Shown here one piece after another: positions 46,367 to 55,386 of a DNA stretch of 64,000 nucleotides. A program made the position numbers and the translations under genes. How positions within the stretch are numbered: position 1 is the first letter of the stretch; the number at the start of each line of letters is the position of its first letter. The notes below the pieces were generated by a model that saw nothing but the letters and a program-made list of their open reading frames with translations, was not told where the DNA came from and made no database searches. Source of the DNA: Paenibacillus chondroitinus NBRC 15376 (GTDB lineage Bacteria; Bacillota; Bacilli; Paenibacillales; NBRC-103111); the NCBI RefSeq assembly GCF_004000765.1, contig NZ_BILW01000001.1, positions 124,001-188,000 on the forward strand, written 5' to 3'.

Positions 46367-47878
46367 ATGACAAAAAAGATGATTCAAATTTTAGGAAAGG
46401 CAGGTGTACGTAAGAAAGTGGTTTCCTTATTGTTCTTACTCTCCTTGGTAGCTCCGAATTTCTTGTTTCAACCGCAAGCTGCGGCGTCCGCGACTTCTGT
46501 TCCAGTCAACGCGCAGGCAACGGTAGAAGCGAAGGCGGTGCTGCAGAAGCTGTATGTCGTTTCGGGTGTCAGCACGATTAGCGGGCAGCATGATTACCTT
46601 GAAAGTCCAGATGAATGGACGAATCAAGTGAAAGGCTGGACAGGAAAATTTCCTGCGCTTCATGGTTATGAATTTGGTGCCGTTTTGGCTCAAAACGAAA
46701 GCCAGTTGGCGCAACAAAGGCAAAAGGTCGTCAATAGCGCAATCGCTTGGAATAAGACGGGCGGCCTGGTTACCATCTCTTATCATCAAAGCATTCCTGG
46801 CACGTGCCTCTGCTGGTCGAATGTGCAGCGGAATATGAGCCAAGCGGAATTTGATAAATACGTCACCCCAGGCACTCCCCAGTATGCGAAATTGATTGAT
46901 GATCTGGATAAAACGGCGGTTTACCTGGAGAAATTGAAAGAAGCGGGCGTTCCTGTCTTGTGGCGTCCCTATCATGAAATGAACGGGGACTGGTTCTGGT
47001 GGGGCAAGAAGGATAACTTCTCCGCACTGTGGACGATTATGTACGATCGCTTCGTGCATGTGCATAAGCTGAATAATTTGCTTTGGGTGTGGAGCCCTAA
47101 CGCGCCGAATGCGAATGCCGACCCTTTTATGGCCACCTATCCAGGGGCAAGCAAAGTGGATGTTCTCGCGGTAGATATCTATGATAATGATTACAATCCG
47201 GATTATTATAAAAGTATCACCCAATTGGCAGGCGGCAAGCCTGTGGCGATCGGGGAGAATGGCGAACTGCCAAGTGCTGATGTATTAAAAGATCAGCCCC
47301 GCTGGGCTTATTTCATGACGTGGGGCAAGATGCTGACCGAAAATAACAAAAAAGATGAGATTAAATCGTTCTACTCGCATTCGAAAATATTGAGCAGAGA
47401 ATCTTTCCTGCCAATCAAACAACCGCAGATTCAGCCAATATCGGCCCCGGATTTGAAAAATGGGCTGCGAGCGGAATATTTTGATAATAAGGATTTGACC
47501 GGGCTTAAAGAAACGAAGGTGGATGCAAAAATTGATTTTAATTGGTCGACTTCAGCCCCCTTCCCTTCCATGCAAGCAGATACATTTTCGGTGAGATGGA
47601 CAGGAAAACTTTTGCCCGCCTATTCGGAAACGTATCAGATATCCACGCTAAGCGATGACGGCATTCGTGTTTGGGTGAACGGCAAGTTGGTTATTGATAG
47701 TTGGTTTAATCAAAGTTGGGTAGAACGAACAGGATCTATTGCCCTTACCGCTGGCGTGCCTGTTGATTTGAAAGTGGAATATTATGACAATCAGAATGGT
47801 GCCGCTGCTAAACTCATGTGGAAGAGTCCTTCCCAACCCAAAGAAATTATTCCAGCAAATGCCCTATTACTACCTTAG
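46367..47878 (+). CDS. Secreted GH26 beta-mannanase-like enzyme with PA14 domain
   Basis: A 503-residue exported protein with an N-terminal signal peptide (VVSLLFLLSLVAPNF, cleavage near AAASA). The GH26 catalytic domain spans about residues 45-345: acid/base E204 in WRPYHEMNGDWFWWG and nucleophile E297 in AIGENGELP. The C-terminal ~140 residues are a PA14 carbohydrate-binding domain (LRAEYFDNKDLTG, FSVRWTGKLLP, SDDGIRVWVNGKLVIDSW). Located right after manC, it probably trims or remodels the mannose-containing exopolysaccharide outside the cell. Confidence 0.92.
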   Translation: MTKKMIQILGKAGVRKKVVSLLFLLSLVAPNFLFQPQAAASATSVPVNAQATVEAKAVLQKLYVVSGVSTISGQHDYLESPDEWTNQVKGWTGKFPALHGYEFGAVLAQNESQLAQQRQKVVNSAIAWNKTGGLVTISYHQSIPGTCLCWSNVQRNMSQAEFDKYVTPGTPQYAKLIDDLDKTAVYLEKLKEAGVPVLWRPYHEMNGDWFWWGKKDNFSALWTIMYDRFVHVHKLNNLLWVWSPNAPNANADPFMATYPGASKVDVLAVDIYDNDYNPDYYKSITQLAGGKPVAIGENGELPSADVLKDQPRWAYFMTWGKMLTENNKKDEIKSFYSHSKILSRESFLPIKQPQIQPISAPDLKNGLRAEYFDNKDLTGLKETKVDAKIDFNWSTSAPFPSMQADTFSVRWTGKLLPAYSETYQISTLSDDGIRVWVNGKLVIDSWFNQSWVERTGSIALTAGVPVDLKVEYYDNQNGAAAKLMWKSPSQPKEIIPANALLLP

Positions 47879-47898
47879 AGGTTTGAGAGGTATCTAAC

Positions 47899-50508
47899 AT
47901 GATGAGATATGTGATTGTGCCATCGGCCTTGTTGATCTTACTGGTCCTGATCTCGGCTTCGACTAATTACGGTGCATCTGCAAGAACAGAGATGGTAAAG
48001 GTGATGACAGAATCGAATCAGATTGGCAATCCAATCTGGACGTTAGGCAAACCCGATGATTCTGATTTGGAATTTGGAAAAGAAAGCGCAGCTCCGATTA
48101 GTTATACCGTATCTTCGGGCGAACAGCAGCAACAGACTTGGAGTTCGGTGCCACAAGGTCTCAATAAATCGTTGAATCCAACCTTGTCGATCAACTATGC
48201 CTTAGCTGAAATACCCGAGTATGGGGTTCATTTCCGAGTGAAAATTCTAGATGCGCATAAATCCGTTCCTGAGATGGCGGTGTTTTCCAATAACCTGCTT
48301 TCGGGCATCATCCAAATCGCCGGTGTCGGAGGGACGACTAGCGCTTATGAGTATAAAAAATTGTATGAGCTCTATATTCCTAAGGAGCAGCTGCAGCTCG
48401 GAAATAATGTATTAAAGCTGTCGGCAGAAGGATGTTTATCTTGCAAGGCGGATGAGAACAAATTTCTATGGTGGAAATGGGACTATCTCTCGCTTGATGC
48501 GCTAACTGCCCCTGCCGAAGAGCCCATCCATGGGAGATATGTGGAATCGGGCACCAAGGTCAGCAATTTGTCCTTTTACTATGACCAAGGAGCGGTTCGG
48601 CACCTTCCCTATGTTTTAAAATGGCTGGGAATTGCCTATAGCGGCAATGTGATGCGTGTGGATTGTGCGACCGATGTCAAAGAGGGATGTTCCGCCATTA
48701 AGCCTTATTATGAAACACTGCGTGACTACAACACGCAAGCGGTAGCTCTTCATTTGCATACAGGAAACATTAAGCTGAATGATGATGGCACACTGCCGGC
48801 CGATGCAGAAAATAAGTTGTCGGACTATGTAAAGCAGTATGGTTCCATGTTTCAATATTATGAGATTGATAACGAACCAGGCTTATTTAATCGATCCAAA
48901 AGTGTGAATCTGGCCATAGCCAAATGGCTCAAAATCAATCTGCCCGAGCTTGCTCCACATGTGAAAACGGTCGCTCCAGGTTGGGCCTATGCGCCGCAAT
49001 ACAGCATGAGAAGTTGTCGGAATCAAAACACCTCCGGCGTGCTGCGCTGCGGAGATCCTGACGGATGGGAAAGTGATCCGAATCAGCGAATGGAACTGGA
49101 AGAGATGACGGATTTAACCAATGGACATGCGTATGGGACCTCTTATGTGAATAATAAAGATGGAAGCTTTCTGGAGAACATGCGGACCTTCGGAGGGGCT
49201 AAGGATGGTTTGCAGAAGCTCATGCTCAATACGGAGTACGGCACTTCGGATAGCCATAAAGATCCCGTTGAATATGGCGCGGCGGAGCCCCATGCGGCTG
49301 TCTTTGATCGCATCATGAGAGCTCATATCGGATATGCCGATATGTTCATGCAGCATGCGGCCTTTTATCCGGATTATGCGTTGTTCGAACCGGGCATTGA
49401 TTTGAATACGCAGAACCCCGCACAGATGCAAATTCATAAGAATTCGACGGAAGAGGATACGCGAGTTGGGGTGATGCGGCGCTTAAATCTGGCTTATGCG
49501 ACGCATGGCAAGCCGTTGGTGTACGAAATCAGCAATAAACAGGAGCTATCGGATAAACTGGTTTATTTCCGGGGCGTGGATACCTCGACATTACCTGCAC
49601 TTCCTGGTTCAGGAGGGAAATCGGATAAGATTTTACTCAATTTTGTGAATTTCGAATCGAGTCCGCAAACGATACAGGTTAAGGTTACGATGCCGGAGGC
49701 TGCATTATACGAAGGTGAAAGATTCGGAGCGGGTGATACGTATGAGTCGGCACGATCCTATTTGAGCGGGTTGCAAGCCGATACCGAACTGGATTTTAAA
49801 GAAACGTTAGGCCCAGGTGAGGCTGTGCAGTACATCTTATCGCGAGCAGATGGGGTGAAGAAAGTGACACCAACGTGGATTCAGGCGAAACCCGTACAGC
49901 ATCATGCGATTGAGCTCAGCTGGAAAGAGTCGGAAGTAGCACAAAGTTATGATATATTGCGCAAATCTGGCGGGAGTGAGAGCAGTTACGAGGTGATAGC
50001 CGAGCAAGTGCAAGGGACTGAATTTGTAGATACGAGTACAGTAATTGGGAACCAATACGAGTATCAGATTAGACTCTCAGGTACCAACGAAGTTTCACAA
50101 CCGGCATCAGCTATCGCAACAGATAGTGTGGCGCTGGATCGCAAGGACTGGGAAGTTACCAGCAGTTCCGGAAAACCCCAAGGGGCGATTGACGGTAATA
50201 TCTACAGCCGATGGGATACGGGGGTCGCGCAAGCTCCCGGGCAATTCTATCAAGTGGATATGAAAACGCCGACCACGATCAACCGAATACGGCTTCGGAG
50301 CGAAGGATCCCCGAATGATTATCCAAGGAAATATGAGGTATATGTTTCTACCGATGGGTATACGTGGTCTCAGCCGATTGCAACCGGCAGCGGTTCAAGC
50401 ATACTGGACATTAATTTTAGTCCAACGTACGCACGATTCGTCAAGATCATCCAGACAATGAAGGCAGGGAATTACTGGTCCATTCATGATCTGCAGATTT
50501 ATGGCTAG
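47899..50508 (+). CDS. Large secreted clan GH-A-like glycosidase with FN3 and F5/8C domains
   Basis: An 869-residue exported protein with an N-terminal signal or anchor (VIVPSALLILLVLISAS). Residues ~100-205 look like a beta-sandwich rhamnogalacturonan-lyase-type domain with Cys pairs (EGCLSCKADENK). The middle has the clan GH-A-like segment IDNEPGLFN (E326, acid/base) and LNTEYGTSD (E446, possible nucleophile). An FN3 domain (about 655-745) and a C-terminal F5/8 type C (discoidin) domain ending WSIHDLQIYG follow. I do not recognise the family number. It starts 20 bp after the GH26 gene behind GAGAGGT, so the two are likely co-expressed and act on the same polymer. Confidence 0.72.
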   Translation: MMRYVIVPSALLILLVLISASTNYGASARTEMVKVMTESNQIGNPIWTLGKPDDSDLEFGKESAAPISYTVSSGEQQQQTWSSVPQGLNKSLNPTLSINYALAEIPEYGVHFRVKILDAHKSVPEMAVFSNNLLSGIIQIAGVGGTTSAYEYKKLYELYIPKEQLQLGNNVLKLSAEGCLSCKADENKFLWWKWDYLSLDALTAPAEEPIHGRYVESGTKVSNLSFYYDQGAVRHLPYVLKWLGIAYSGNVMRVDCATDVKEGCSAIKPYYETLRDYNTQAVALHLHTGNIKLNDDGTLPADAENKLSDYVKQYGSMFQYYEIDNEPGLFNRSKSVNLAIAKWLKINLPELAPHVKTVAPGWAYAPQYSMRSCRNQNTSGVLRCGDPDGWESDPNQRMELEEMTDLTNGHAYGTSYVNNKDGSFLENMRTFGGAKDGLQKLMLNTEYGTSDSHKDPVEYGAAEPHAAVFDRIMRAHIGYADMFMQHAAFYPDYALFEPGIDLNTQNPAQMQIHKNSTEEDTRVGVMRRLNLAYATHGKPLVYEISNKQELSDKLVYFRGVDTSTLPALPGSGGKSDKILLNFVNFESSPQTIQVKVTMPEAALYEGERFGAGDTYESARSYLSGLQADTELDFKETLGPGEAVQYILSRADGVKKVTPTWIQAKPVQHHAIELSWKESEVAQSYDILRKSGGSESSYEVIAEQVQGTEFVDTSTVIGNQYEYQIRLSGTNEVSQPASAIATDSVALDRKDWEVTSSSGKPQGAIDGNIYSRWDTGVAQAPGQFYQVDMKTPTTINRIRLRSEGSPNDYPRKYEVYVSTDGYTWSQPIATGSGSSILDINFSPTYARFVKIIQTMKAGNYWSIHDLQIYG

Positions 50509-50741
50509 ACATCGAGGAATACGCTTACCCTTTGCGGGTGGAAGCTACGATGAGAAACAAAATTAAGATGAGCAACCAGATGACTTGAACCATATTATCC
50601 TCGCCTTTTGTTATAATAAATCAATTTTAACAAGAATTCATGTAATTTTCTGTCTTAAAACAAACAAAAATGTTGGATTTATGCTAAATATTACATTAGT
50701 AATCATTAAAATGTTCGATTTACATGTCGTTTATTGATGAA
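50509..50741. other. Non-coding AT-rich gap
   Basis: No gene, promoter or conserved signal is convincing in these 233 bp. The first ~60 bp contain short start codons without ribosome sites; the remainder is AT-rich. The terminator at 50742 lies more than 230 bp after the last stop, so either the EPS transcript has a long 3' end or an unseen short RNA ends there. Confidence 0.4.
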
Positions 50742-50768
50742 AGTCCTCACTTTGTGAGGGCTTTTTTT
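50742..50768 (+). terminator. Rho-independent terminator
   Basis: 9-bp stem (AGTCCTCAC / GTGAGGGCT, one wobble), TTT loop and seven Ts. Confidence 0.9.
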
Positions 50769-50796
50769 ATCTACATTTAACAAACCTTCTGTAACA

Positions 50797-50837
50797 TTTA
50801 GATATTGGAAACTTTTGAACAAAGGTTAATATCTAAA
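50797..50837 (+). promoter_or_regulatory. Inverted repeat adjoining the chemoreceptor ribosome site
   Basis: A perfect 10-bp inverted repeat, TTTAGATATT at 50797-50806 and AATATCTAAA at 50828-50837, with 21 bp between. The right arm runs straight into AAAGGAGAG, the ribosome site of the next gene. If it lies in the mRNA, the hairpin would partly mask that site; if in DNA it may be an operator. Confidence 0.45.
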
Positions 50838-50850
50838 GGAGAGAAGATTC

Positions 50851-52590
50851 TTGAATATGAGACTGCCTCAAATTACAGTGGGTAAGAAAATGTATGTCAG
50901 TTTTATTGCGCTATTATTGCTTACTTCTGTTGCAGGATGGATGAGTCTAACGAATATGAAGTCGATTCAGAACAAAAGTGATGAAATCAGCCGGATATGG
51001 ATGCCTGGCGTCGAAGCCGTCAATACGATCAGTTTTTTAACGGAAAATGTACACGGATTAGAAATGCAGCTTTTCATTTTAATGGATCCAGCTCAGCTGC
51101 AAAGCACGCAGACACAAGCCAGTGCAGGGATTAGCAATGTAGACGAGCAGATTAAACAGTTCGGAGAAGGGCTAACGGATGAGCAAGAGAAGCGGAATTT
51201 CGAAGCCTTCCAAAACCAATGGACGACTTACAAAGGCTATCATGAGAAGTTCTTGGAACTTAGTAAAAAAGCCAATTTGAGTAAAGGCTCCGGCAGCATG
51301 GAGAAAGAAGTGGAAATGCTCATTTCAGATTCGAATAAAGTTTTTGTAAACATGCAGAAATATCTGGAGGTTCTTGTAAAAATCAAACATGAAGGCGCTG
51401 TGGCTGCCTCAGAAAGCAGTTCGGTCATTTATCGTTCTGGACAAATGAACCTGATTTATATTTTTGGTTCTGCCGTCTTGATCGGTCTGATTCTGGCTTT
51501 CTTCATTACACGTAATATTTCCAAGCCTGTGCGGCTTGTCTCCCAAGCTCTTCAGACGGTGTCCTTGGGAAGCTTATCTGAACAAGATGTGAAAGTGAGA
51601 AATAAAGATGAAATTGGTGAACTTGTCGGTTCGTTAAACCGAATGAAGACGAATGTCCGGGACATCTTGCTGCAAATCCGCAACGCCTCTTCTTCGGTTG
51701 CTGACTCGTCCAAAGAGCTTCTTGATCACGCAGAGCAAACGTCGCATGCGTCCAATCAAGTGGCGGAGGTCATGCAATTGGTAGCTTCCGGAGCAGAAAT
51801 TCAAGTCCGGAATTATGAGGATACGCATACAGCGATGACGGAGATGAGCATTGGTATTGGGCGAATCGCGGAAGCTTCGTCCGAGGTGTCAGATATCTCC
51901 ATGGAAGCATTCCGAGAGGCGAAGCAAGGCGAGCAAGACCTTCAAGCGCTCATTGCGAGCATGAACGGTATGAGTGATACGGTCAGCAGGGCGAACACCG
52001 TTATTCTAAATTTGGAGAACCATTCTCAAGAAATTCATAATATGATTGGCCTGATGGGCAATATAGCGAAGCAAACAAACCTGCTCGCTTTGAATGCGGC
52101 GATTGAAGCGGTTCGTGCAGGGGAAGCAGGCAAAGGATTTACGGTTGTTGCAGGGGAAGTGCGCAAGCTATCGGAGCAGTCCGCGCAATTTGCCAATCAA
52201 ATTACCGAATTGATCGGCCAGGTTTTGGACAATACCGGAGTTGCTGTACAAACGATGCATGATTGCCTGCAGGAAGTGGATATGGGCAAAGAGATGGTAC
52301 ATACGGCGGAGACTTCCTTTCATCGTATTTTCTTGGCTTCCGAGAAAGTGGCTGTTCGCATACAAGAGGTTGCAGCATCGGCTCAAGAACTGGCCGCCAC
52401 CTCGGAAGAAGTGTCCGCTTCAGTCGCAGAAACGAGCTCTCACGCTAGAAATTCGTCTGCCTACGCTCAACAGGTGGTCGAAACTTCTGAGCAACAAATG
52501 GCGTCGCTGAATGATATCACCAGGTCTGCCGGTATGCTGAACGGCATCGCCGAACAATTGCATATGGCCGTTGGGAAGTTCGAGCTGTAA
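50851..52590 (+). CDS. Methyl-accepting chemotaxis protein
   Basis: Membrane chemoreceptor of 579 residues. Two membrane helices (near 11-30 and 200-220) flank an extracellular four-helix-bundle sensor; HAMP lies at ~220-275 and the cytoplasmic signalling domain follows with the tip [20 protein letters not shown]. Starts with TTG seven bases after GGAGAG; the ATG two codons on is too far from the site. It probably senses a soluble ligand and controls motility; no che genes are nearby. Confidence 0.93.
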   Translation: MNMRLPQITVGKKMYVSFIALLLLTSVAGWMSLTNMKSIQNKSDEISRIWMPGVEAVNTISFLTENVHGLEMQLFILMDPAQLQSTQTQASAGISNVDEQIKQFGEGLTDEQEKRNFEAFQNQWTTYKGYHEKFLELSKKANLSKGSGSMEKEVEMLISDSNKVFVNMQKYLEVLVKIKHEGAVAASESSSVIYRSGQMNLIYIFGSAVLIGLILAFFITRNISKPVRLVSQALQTVSLGSLSEQDVKVRNKDEIGELVGSLNRMKTNVRDILLQIRNASSSVADSSKELLDHAEQTSHASNQVAEVMQLVASGAEIQVRNYEDTHTAMTEMSIGIGRIAEASSEVSDISMEAFREAKQGEQDLQALIASMNGMSDTVSRANTVILNLENHSQEIHNMIGLMGNIAKQTNLLALNAAIEAVRAGEAGKGFTVVAGEVRKLSEQSAQFANQITELIGQVLDNTGVAVQTMHDCLQEVDMGKEMVHTAETSFHRIFLASEKVAVRIQEVAASAQELAATSEEVSASVAETSSHARNSSAYAQQVVETSEQQMASLNDITRSAGMLNGIAEQLHMAVGKFEL

Positions 52591-52657
52591 TTGTTCGGAT
52601 GCAAGCAAAAGTCTGCAAAATCATGCTATACTAGACTCTGTAAAAAGGAGGTCGACT

Positions 52658-53233
52658 ATGGCTAGGAACAAAGAGTTTGAAGTGAATGCCGTGCTGCGCA
52701 AAGCGATGCATATCTTTTGGGAGCAGGGCTATGAAAAAACTTCCATGCAAGATTTGGTCACACATATGGGGATACATCGAAGGAGTATCTATGATACTTT
52801 CGGAGACAAACATCGTTTATATATGAAGGCAGTAGAGAAGTACGGGGAAATGCTGGAAAGTTCCGTTCATCAAAAAGTGGAGGCTCCTACCTCGATGAAA
52901 CAAGCTATCCGGCGAATGTTTGAGCACGCCATTGTGGCTGCAGACGATCGGCCGAAAGGGTGTTTGATCGTGAATACGGCGGTTGAACTGGCTGTTTGTG
53001 ATGAAGAAGCCGCGGCGAAAGTGAATCAAAGTTTTGTTAAAACCGAGGACAAACTATACGACTTGGTATTGCGCGGCAAGGAAACGGGAGAAATCGGAAG
53101 CCATCATGATGCACGGAGGATTTCGGAGTTTTTGAACAACGCCTTTATCGGATTATGCGTGTTGGCCAAAACAACAAACGATAAAGAAAAACTGGAAGGT
53201 ATCATTGATACATCGCTAGCTATACTGGATTGA
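52658..53233 (+). CDS. TetR/AcrR family transcriptional regulator
   Basis: Repressor of 191 residues of the TetR_C_6-like YxaF/AcuR type. The HTH is KTSMQDLVTHMGIHRRSIYD followed by TFGDKHRLYMKAV, and the ligand domain has CLIVNTAVELA. AAAAAGGAGG lies seven bases before the ATG at 52658. A TATACT at 52627-52632 is a likely -10. A bidirectional terminator follows. The target is not obvious; the neighbouring glycosidase operon is convergent. Confidence 0.93.
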   Translation: MARNKEFEVNAVLRKAMHIFWEQGYEKTSMQDLVTHMGIHRRSIYDTFGDKHRLYMKAVEKYGEMLESSVHQKVEAPTSMKQAIRRMFEHAIVAADDRPKGCLIVNTAVELAVCDEEAAAKVNQSFVKTEDKLYDLVLRGKETGEIGSHHDARRISEFLNNAFIGLCVLAKTTNDKEKLEGIIDTSLAILD

Positions 53234-53240
53234 AAGAATG

Positions 53241-53274
53241 AAGAAGGAGCCTCGCGGCAAGCGGGCTCCTTCTT
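53241..53274. terminator. Bidirectional terminator between convergent genes
   Basis: Perfect 11-bp stem (AAGAAGGAGCC / GGCTCCTTCTT) with a 12-nt loop, between the TetR stop and the stop of the minus-strand glycosidase. The stem itself supplies A- and T-rich ends in both directions. Confidence 0.85.
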
Positions 53275-53280
53275 CATTGA

Positions 53281-55350
53281 TTATAACATTTTGGCCAAAC
53301 CCTCGAACTTCACTTCCCAAGAGCCATCCTGCGGAAATCCGGGTGCATGGGTGTCCGGCCCGTTCTTCCAGCCCGCCGCCATCATGGCAACAGCGCTTAA
53401 CAGACCCCCGTTGCCAGGGAGGTATACCGTTAGTGGTTTTCGCTGGTAGTTATGGCCATTCGGGAGGAAGGTGTTGGTAACCTTGTCGATCAACAAGGTA
53501 TCTACGGCCAATTGTCCTTCGCCGAGTCTTGCCGATGTCATAGCGACCATGGGATAGTCCCATCCCCAAGTCGCATCCCAGTCCCAGACCTTGATGACTT
53601 CGTGCAAGGTCCTAAGCATCGTTTCACGATCCGCCATGTTACCGGGGAGGATACCGAGCGGGGCCAGCATCGTGGGGTGATCTTTGGTGCTGCTGCCACC
53701 AGTAAATGTATCGGGAGCTGTCTCCGCGGCAACATATAAACCGTCCACCACGGGAAGCTTGGACAAATGGGTCAGGACATGCTCCCACTTCTCCACCTTC
53801 GGGAGTCCTAGCCTTTCCCGCCATGCAACGGCTGTTGATAATCCGAATGCCCAGTAAGACAATTCGAAAGTTGGATTCATTGTCGTTGCATGATCATAAA
53901 TTTCCTGCGCTGGAGCAACTGGCGGACCTAACACATACCGCAGCTGTTCGTTATCCCATTCGGCGAAAGAGGCCATGAAGGCCGCACTTTCGAAGACGAG
54001 ATCCGCATACTTCTGGAGCGTCTCTTTTGTGCCCCTAATTTGATAGATGAGCTCAGCATAATAGATAGGATGCGGCTGCTGCCAGATGAGGAACGGTTCA
54101 ATGTAACAAGGGCCGTTAATGCCATCCGGAGCCACACATTTCGGCCATCTTGCCCCTTCATAGCCTTGGGAAGCAGCCAGCTTTCGAGCTTGATCCAGGA
54201 TGCTGATGTACCATTCCAGACTGTTCGTCAAGCTGTCCACCCGATTCCAAAGTGCGAAGTGAACGGAATGCCACCAGTGCATTTCCAGATGAAATTTGCC
54301 GGCCCAGCTGTTATGGGTGAGTCCTGACTCCGCCGGCGGCAGGCTTCCGGATGATTGAATAGCGGTCAAATACTGAGACAGCACAATTCTACGCTCAAGC
54401 TCGAGTGCGCGTGAATCTTTGCTGCCTGCCAGGTCGATAGCTCCGCCAGAGGTCCAAAAGCTGCGCCAATGCAGCTCGGCGTCGGCTCGCACAGCTCCAA
54501 AGGTTGGTAAATCAGACTCGTCTGATTTGGGAGTAAATCGGAACCGGAACTCGAATTCATCGTAATCGGATGATGGCGTTAGAAGAAGCAAGTGGTTGTC
54601 TTGCTCGTCTTGAGTGAAGCTTCCGCTGGACCAAGCGGCAGCAAACGCATAAGCGTCTTGATCCAACTTCCGGTCAATTTGGACGGAATGGCTGCTGCCG
54701 GTCGCGATTTCCGTTGCGTGTTGGCCGCTTTTTCCCCAATCAACGCCTGCGAACTTCCATGTGCCGTATGGGAAATGAAAAGCAATTTGGAGACGTCCTT
54801 GGCGGATCAAATCCGATTTCACGCGAACGGCGATCAAATCCTGCTTGGGGTGACAGCAGGTAGTCACGCTGGTTTTCGCTCCGCTGATCGAGAATTGGCT
54901 TTCAATGACTCCGCCCCATAGATGAAGCACTTGCTCTATTTCTTTCAAATCGTCAGCGGCGGCCTCCTCGCCTGAGGGCAGCGTTAATCGGAAGCCGACT
55001 TGCCCAAGATGCAATTTATGCGGATTAAACTTTAGCCACTTATACTCATCAGTAATTTGGCCGGGCGCCATATACGGAAACCCGATCTCTCTCCCGCCAA
55101 AGGTAGGGAAAGAGGTTCGAGGGAACTTATCCACATGGTACTGCTCTGGATTTGGATGTGTATGCCACGCCCAATTGGAGAAGTTGCCAAGCGGAACACC
55201 TCCATCTGCGTATAGGTTCGGGAATGTTTGCAAGCCGGTTGCGTCAACCGTGAAGGCATAGTTTCCATTGCCGACAGAGAGGGAAGAGAATTTATCAAAG
55301 CTGGTAATAAACGGATTATGGCGTCCCACTAAAGCTTTTCGATCGATCAT
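53281..55350 (-). CDS. Six-hairpin (alpha/alpha)6 glycosidase-like protein
   Basis: A 689-residue cytoplasmic protein with no signal peptide. The N-terminal ~230 residues look like a beta-sandwich (SVGNGNYAFTVDATGLQTFP). The C-terminal part has segments typical of six-hairpin glycosidases such as GH65 and GH95: FHLEMHWWHSVHFALWNR, GYEGARWPK and the late WDWDATWGWDYPMVAM. I cannot assign a family number or catalytic residues safely. It is the last gene of a minus-strand operon with a GH78 rhamnosidase and a beta-propeller glycosidase, so it probably helps degrade the same glycan. GGGGTGA precedes its ATG. Confidence 0.75.
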   Translation of the reverse strand: MIDRKALVGRHNPFITSFDKFSSLSVGNGNYAFTVDATGLQTFPNLYADGGVPLGNFSNWAWHTHPNPEQYHVDKFPRTSFPTFGGREIGFPYMAPGQITDEYKWLKFNPHKLHLGQVGFRLTLPSGEEAAADDLKEIEQVLHLWGGVIESQFSISGAKTSVTTCCHPKQDLIAVRVKSDLIRQGRLQIAFHFPYGTWKFAGVDWGKSGQHATEIATGSSHSVQIDRKLDQDAYAFAAAWSSGSFTQDEQDNHLLLLTPSSDYDEFEFRFRFTPKSDESDLPTFGAVRADAELHWRSFWTSGGAIDLAGSKDSRALELERRIVLSQYLTAIQSSGSLPPAESGLTHNSWAGKFHLEMHWWHSVHFALWNRVDSLTNSLEWYISILDQARKLAASQGYEGARWPKCVAPDGINGPCYIEPFLIWQQPHPIYYAELIYQIRGTKETLQKYADLVFESAAFMASFAEWDNEQLRYVLGPPVAPAQEIYDHATTMNPTFELSYWAFGLSTAVAWRERLGLPKVEKWEHVLTHLSKLPVVDGLYVAAETAPDTFTGGSSTKDHPTMLAPLGILPGNMADRETMLRTLHEVIKVWDWDATWGWDYPMVAMTSARLGEGQLAVDTLLIDKVTNTFLPNGHNYQRKPLTVYLPGNGGLLSAVAMMAAGWKNGPDTHAPGFPQDGSWEVKFEGLAKML

Positions 55351-55386
55351 TATGGCGTCACCCCATCGGGAAAAAATAGTTTCATT

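Noticed and set aside
46436-47224. Long minus-strand ORF (262 codons) inside the GH26 gene
   Set aside because: It is the complement of a clear GH26 catalytic domain and its translation has no recognisable motif.
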